Source: Anaerolineales bacterium (lineage in GTDB: Bacteria > Chloroflexota > Anaerolineae > Anaerolineales > Villigracilaceae). Taken from it: a DNA stretch of 62,267 nucleotides. The notes beneath the pieces are model-generated. The model ran no database searches. It worked only from the letters and a program-made list of their open reading frames with translations, and had not been told where the DNA came from. Of this stretch, positions 60,206-62,267 are shown one piece after another. Position numbers and translations under genes: made by a program. The stretch lies in assembly GCA_016744335.1 (NCBI GenBank), contig JADGEO010000020.1, positions 1 through 62,267 on the forward strand, in the 5' to 3' direction. The first letter of the stretch is position 1, and the number at the start of each line of letters is the position of its first letter.

Positions 60206-60856
60206 TTATTCGATAGGATTATCTAAGCGAATCCCATGCCCTCTTACTGTGGCTATATATTGATGCCCCGAATCATAATTTGCTAATTTATCGCGCAAGC
60301 GACGAACGAGTGCGTCAAGTGCTTGGTCAGAAACGCCACGAGCTTCGTCTTCCCCCCAAACGGCTACAATTAAATTAGGGCGAGAGACTACATCGCCTTG
60401 TTGCTCGTAAAGTCGCCATAATAAGCGGAATTGTTGTGCCGAAAGCGGAGGGCTAACCTGTTGCTGGTTTACGAGAACGCGCCGTGAGCTTAAGTCAATT
60501 ATCAGACGCCCCATGCGGGTATTCTTTTTTGTCAATGGCATTGTTGCGTCTGAGACAAAGAACATAAAACTCTGAGAAACGGCAATTTGCACAAGATCGC
60601 CGTCTTCTAAAAGCACGGGGCTGGTTATGCTATCCCCATTGCGAAAAGTACCGTTTTTGCTCCCCATATCTTCTAAAAGTACGCCATCTGAGGTAGGGGT
60701 TAGCCGCGCATGATAACGGGAAACCTTTCTGTCAGGGACGGTTAAATCACAAGTTGCGTCACGCCCCAGAACAATAGTTTGCTCTAATGCCCAACGCTCC
60801 CCATTGAGGGGACCTTCTTGCGCTACAAGTATGGGAAAATCTTCAAAATTAGCCAT
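60206..60856 (-). CDS. FHA domain fused to OmpR-type winged helix
   Basis: This is a regulator of about 216 residues; the ATG at 60856 is preferred to the TTG at 60868. The FHA domain (about 10-95) has VLGRDATCDLTVPDRKVSRYHARL and DMGSKNGTFRNGD, both needed for phosphothreonine binding. The C-terminal winged helix (about 118-212) has SAQQFRLLWRLYEQ, VSDQALDALVRRLRDKL and TVRGHGIRL, as in OmpR/PhoB DNA-binding domains. The receiver is thus replaced by FHA. It is divergent from a Ser/Thr kinase gene, the likely source of its phosphothreonine signal, by phospho-partner or self-phosphorylation. EmbR of mycobacteria has the reverse domain order. Confidence 0.9.
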   Translation of the reverse strand: MANFEDFPILVAQEGPLNGERWALEQTIVLGRDATCDLTVPDRKVSRYHARLTPTSDGVLLEDMGSKNGTFRNGDSITSPVLLEDGDLVQIAVSQSFMFFVSDATMPLTKKNTRMGRLIIDLSSRRVLVNQQQVSPPLSAQQFRLLWRLYEQQGDVVSRPNLIVAVWGEDEARGVSDQALDALVRRLRDKLANYDSGHQYIATVRGHGIRLDNPIE

Positions 60857-60892
60857 TATTAAATTCAATCCACAAAATATATAAAAGACGCT

Positions 60893-60898
60893 TATAAT
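60893..60898 (+). promoter_or_regulatory. TATAAT box in the FHA-regulator / kinase intergenic region
   Basis: TATAAT lies about 85 bases before the kinase ATG at 60984, in the 127-base divergent gap. It is a candidate kinase promoter; no firm -35 box is seen. Confidence 0.4.
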
Positions 60899-60983
60899 AT
60901 AGCAGAAAAAGAGAATCTGTGTAAGATTTCACGCCGAAATTCAGAGTTTACACACCCGTTTAGACAAAAGATTGGAAAAAAGC

Positions 60984-61985
60984 ATGGCTCTCCCACTTCA
61001 AAAAAGGGAAGTTTTGCGCGGTCGTTATCAAATTCAACAGCAAATTGGTCAAGGTGGCATAGGCAGTGTCTATCTCGCCGAAGACCTACGGCTAGAAGGT
61101 CGCCTCTGCGCGGTTAAAGAAGTTGAGCACGACCGCTCACTCCCCGATAAAATCTTTGAAGAAGCCCGCGAACAATTTATGCGCGAGGCAACTGTTTTGG
61201 CGCGTCTAGACCACCCCAATCTGCCTAAAGTTTCAGACTTTTTTTCAAGAGAAAACCGAGATTATCTTGTAATGGATTATGTCCCCGGCGAAGATTTGCG
61301 CACGCTTATGCTCGATGCTCGCCGTAGTAAAGCTTTTTTGCGTGCCGATGTGGTCTTAGGCTGGGCAAATCAAATTGCAAATGCTCTCACCTACCTCCAT
61401 ACCCAAGACCCACCCATTATTCATCGAGATATTAAGCCCAGCAATCTTAAATTGACCCCATCGGGGTTGGTTAAATTGGTTGATTTTGGTTTGGTTAAAA
61501 TGCTTGTTCCCGATGAGATGACAATCACTGTTATTCAAGGACAAGGCACAATTTTATATACGCCCTTAGAGCAATACGGAAGTGATGGAACACACACCGA
61601 CCCACGAAGCGATGTTTATTCCCTGGGTGCAACGCTCTACCATCTATTAACAAATACGTCTCCAGCCGATGCCCGAAAACGTTTTCTAAACCCCGAAAGT
61701 TTGAAATCTCCTAGAGAAATCAACTCAGCAATTAACAGGCGCACAGAACGCGGTATAAAATGGGCAATGAAACTGCACCCCACCGAACGCCCTAAAACAG
61801 CAGAAGACTTTCGTCTTTTCTTGCTGGGGCAAAAAGAAATTATCACCAGCCCTCTTCCGCAATTACACCAACAAACGCCCAAAACCAGATTGCGAGATAT
61901 GCTAAGGCAACCCACTGAGCAAGCGTTGGTCTGGCTTATAACGGGGATGATGGTTTTGAGTCTTCTAACAACTTTGGGGAATTAA
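60984..61985 (+). CDS. Ser/Thr protein kinase with C-terminal membrane anchor
   Basis: This is a Hanks-type kinase of about 333 residues, started at the ATG at 60984 after GGAAAA. The Gly loop IGQGGIGSVYLAED, the Lys in CAVKEVEHD, the catalytic HRDIKPSNLKL and DFGLVK are all present, as is YSLGATLYHLLT. A proline-rich juxtamembrane part leads to one TM helix at the very C-terminus (ALVWLITGMMVLSLLTTL), with no outer sensor domain. It therefore senses from inside or through partners. The divergent FHA-winged-helix protein and the triple-FHA transporter at 29.5 kb are plausible readers or substrates. Confidence 0.93.
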   Translation: MALPLQKREVLRGRYQIQQQIGQGGIGSVYLAEDLRLEGRLCAVKEVEHDRSLPDKIFEEAREQFMREATVLARLDHPNLPKVSDFFSRENRDYLVMDYVPGEDLRTLMLDARRSKAFLRADVVLGWANQIANALTYLHTQDPPIIHRDIKPSNLKLTPSGLVKLVDFGLVKMLVPDEMTITVIQGQGTILYTPLEQYGSDGTHTDPRSDVYSLGATLYHLLTNTSPADARKRFLNPESLKSPREINSAINRRTERGIKWAMKLHPTERPKTAEDFRLFLLGQKEIITSPLPQLHQQTPKTRLRDMLRQPTEQALVWLITGMMVLSLLTTLGN

Positions 61986-62004
61986 ATTAGATTAATAAGC
62001 GCAC

Positions 62005-62046
62005 AAATCCCTCGTTCCTTTTAAAGGAGCGGGGGATTTTCTCTTT
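62005..62046 (+). terminator. Terminator-like hairpin after the kinase gene
   Basis: AAATCCCTCGTTCCTTT pairs imperfectly with AAAGGAGCGGGGGATTTT and is followed by T/C-rich sequence. Confidence 0.7.
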
Positions 62047-62069
62047 AATGTGGATGAGATGACCGTGAC

Positions 62070-62185
62070 ACGCGCGTTTTGGGCTGGGGTGCTAAAACTC
62101 CAAGCTGGGGATGCGGCGTGAAGGGCAAATCACTTTACGCCGTTAAAATGTTGGTTAAGGGCACGCAAGTTAAACACACGCGCAT
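62070..62185 (+). repeat. Structured intergenic element, copy B (116 nt)
   Basis: ACGCGCGT is followed by TTTGGGCTGGGGT at the left, and GCACGCAAGTTAAA precedes ACGCGCAT at the right, closely matching copy A. The interior differs in sequence but keeps the two hairpins: CTCC/GGGG (about 62098-62110) and CGGCGT/ACGCCG (about 62114-62142). Confidence 0.7.
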
Positions 62186-62267
62186 CGCGGCCAGGGCAAA
62201 CGCACTAAAATTAGAGAGAGTAGAACCCCTCTAGCACCTTGAGCAGATACTTTTCATCCCATCCAGC
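62186..62267. other. Window edge, no recognised feature
   Basis: After structured element B no gene, hairpin or ribosome site is recognised up to the end of the window. Confidence 0.5.

Noticed and set aside
1..62267. CRISPR array, tRNA or rRNA genes, prophage or insertion-sequence transposase
   Set aside because: No regularly spaced direct repeats, cloverleaf with CCA-ready acceptor, rRNA motif, or integrase/transposase/phage structural gene was recognised on reading both strands.

Overview
The window looks like chromosomal DNA of a Chloroflexota bacterium, most likely of the Anaerolineae type. This is inferred from the gene mix and not from a marker tree. It carries a class II HMG-CoA reductase, a triple-FHA ABCG transporter, a CpXC-domain protein and FHA/Ser-Thr-kinase signalling. 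It also has large PAS/GAF sensor proteins, Thr/Pro-rich linkers on secreted proteins, and an infC-rpmI-rplT operon. The DNA is moderately AT-rich and densely coded on both strands. No rRNA, tRNA, CRISPR array, phage or transposase gene was recognised.

Layout. 0.6-6.5 kb (minus): AAA+ ATPase, glycerophosphodiesterase, threonine dehydratase and a secreted/anchored GH3 glycosidase. 6.6-14.1 kb (plus): a cyclic-di-GMP block made of a lipoprotein binding protein, a PAS-GAF-HD-GYP phosphodiesterase and a Cache-PAS-GAF-GGDEF cyclase. 14.1-25.7 kb: miaB, CPBP protease, mvaA, a GAF histidine kinase, galE, an AbiEii-like toxin pair, an M50 protease, dus, a cysteine-desulfurase-like enzyme, usp and mobA. 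25.7-34 kb: an AmmeMemoRadiSam radical-SAM enzyme, a decayed dehydrogenase, then acpS / fatty-acyl-AMP ligase / ACP, an FHA-ABC exporter and a condensation-domain acyltransferase, which together may build and export an acyl product. 34-46 kb: a thrombospondin-3 repeat protein, metH, a membrane sulfatase-like protein, panD, arylsulfatase, a methyltransferase, a SulP permease and a HAD phosphatase. 46-49.5 kb (minus): an rRNA/tRNA methyltransferase, a macrodomain protein, the infC-rpmI-rplT operon and a lipase. 49.6-56 kb: gamma-glutamyltransferase, an alcohol dehydrogenase and a receiver-TadZ / sirtuin / histidine-kinase operon. 56-62 kb: thioredoxin, S9 peptidase, CpXC protein, and a divergent FHA-winged-helix regulator and Ser/Thr kinase.

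The most unusual content is non-coding or small-scale. (1) A 36-nt palindrome is inserted in frame twice inside metH. (2) A 114-116 nt intergenic element bounded by ACGCGCG-type ends, with conserved hairpins, occurs four times. (3) An 88-89 bp MITE-like repeat and a 65-bp two-hairpin repeat each occur as inverted pairs that nest around 46-56 kb. (4) infC appears to start at AUA. (5) A C12A9 tract lies immediately upstream of the -10 box of the arylsulfatase gene. (6) Several genes have a TATAAT box only 6-9 nt before the ATG, suggesting leaderless mRNAs.

All functions come from reading motifs by eye; no database search was run.
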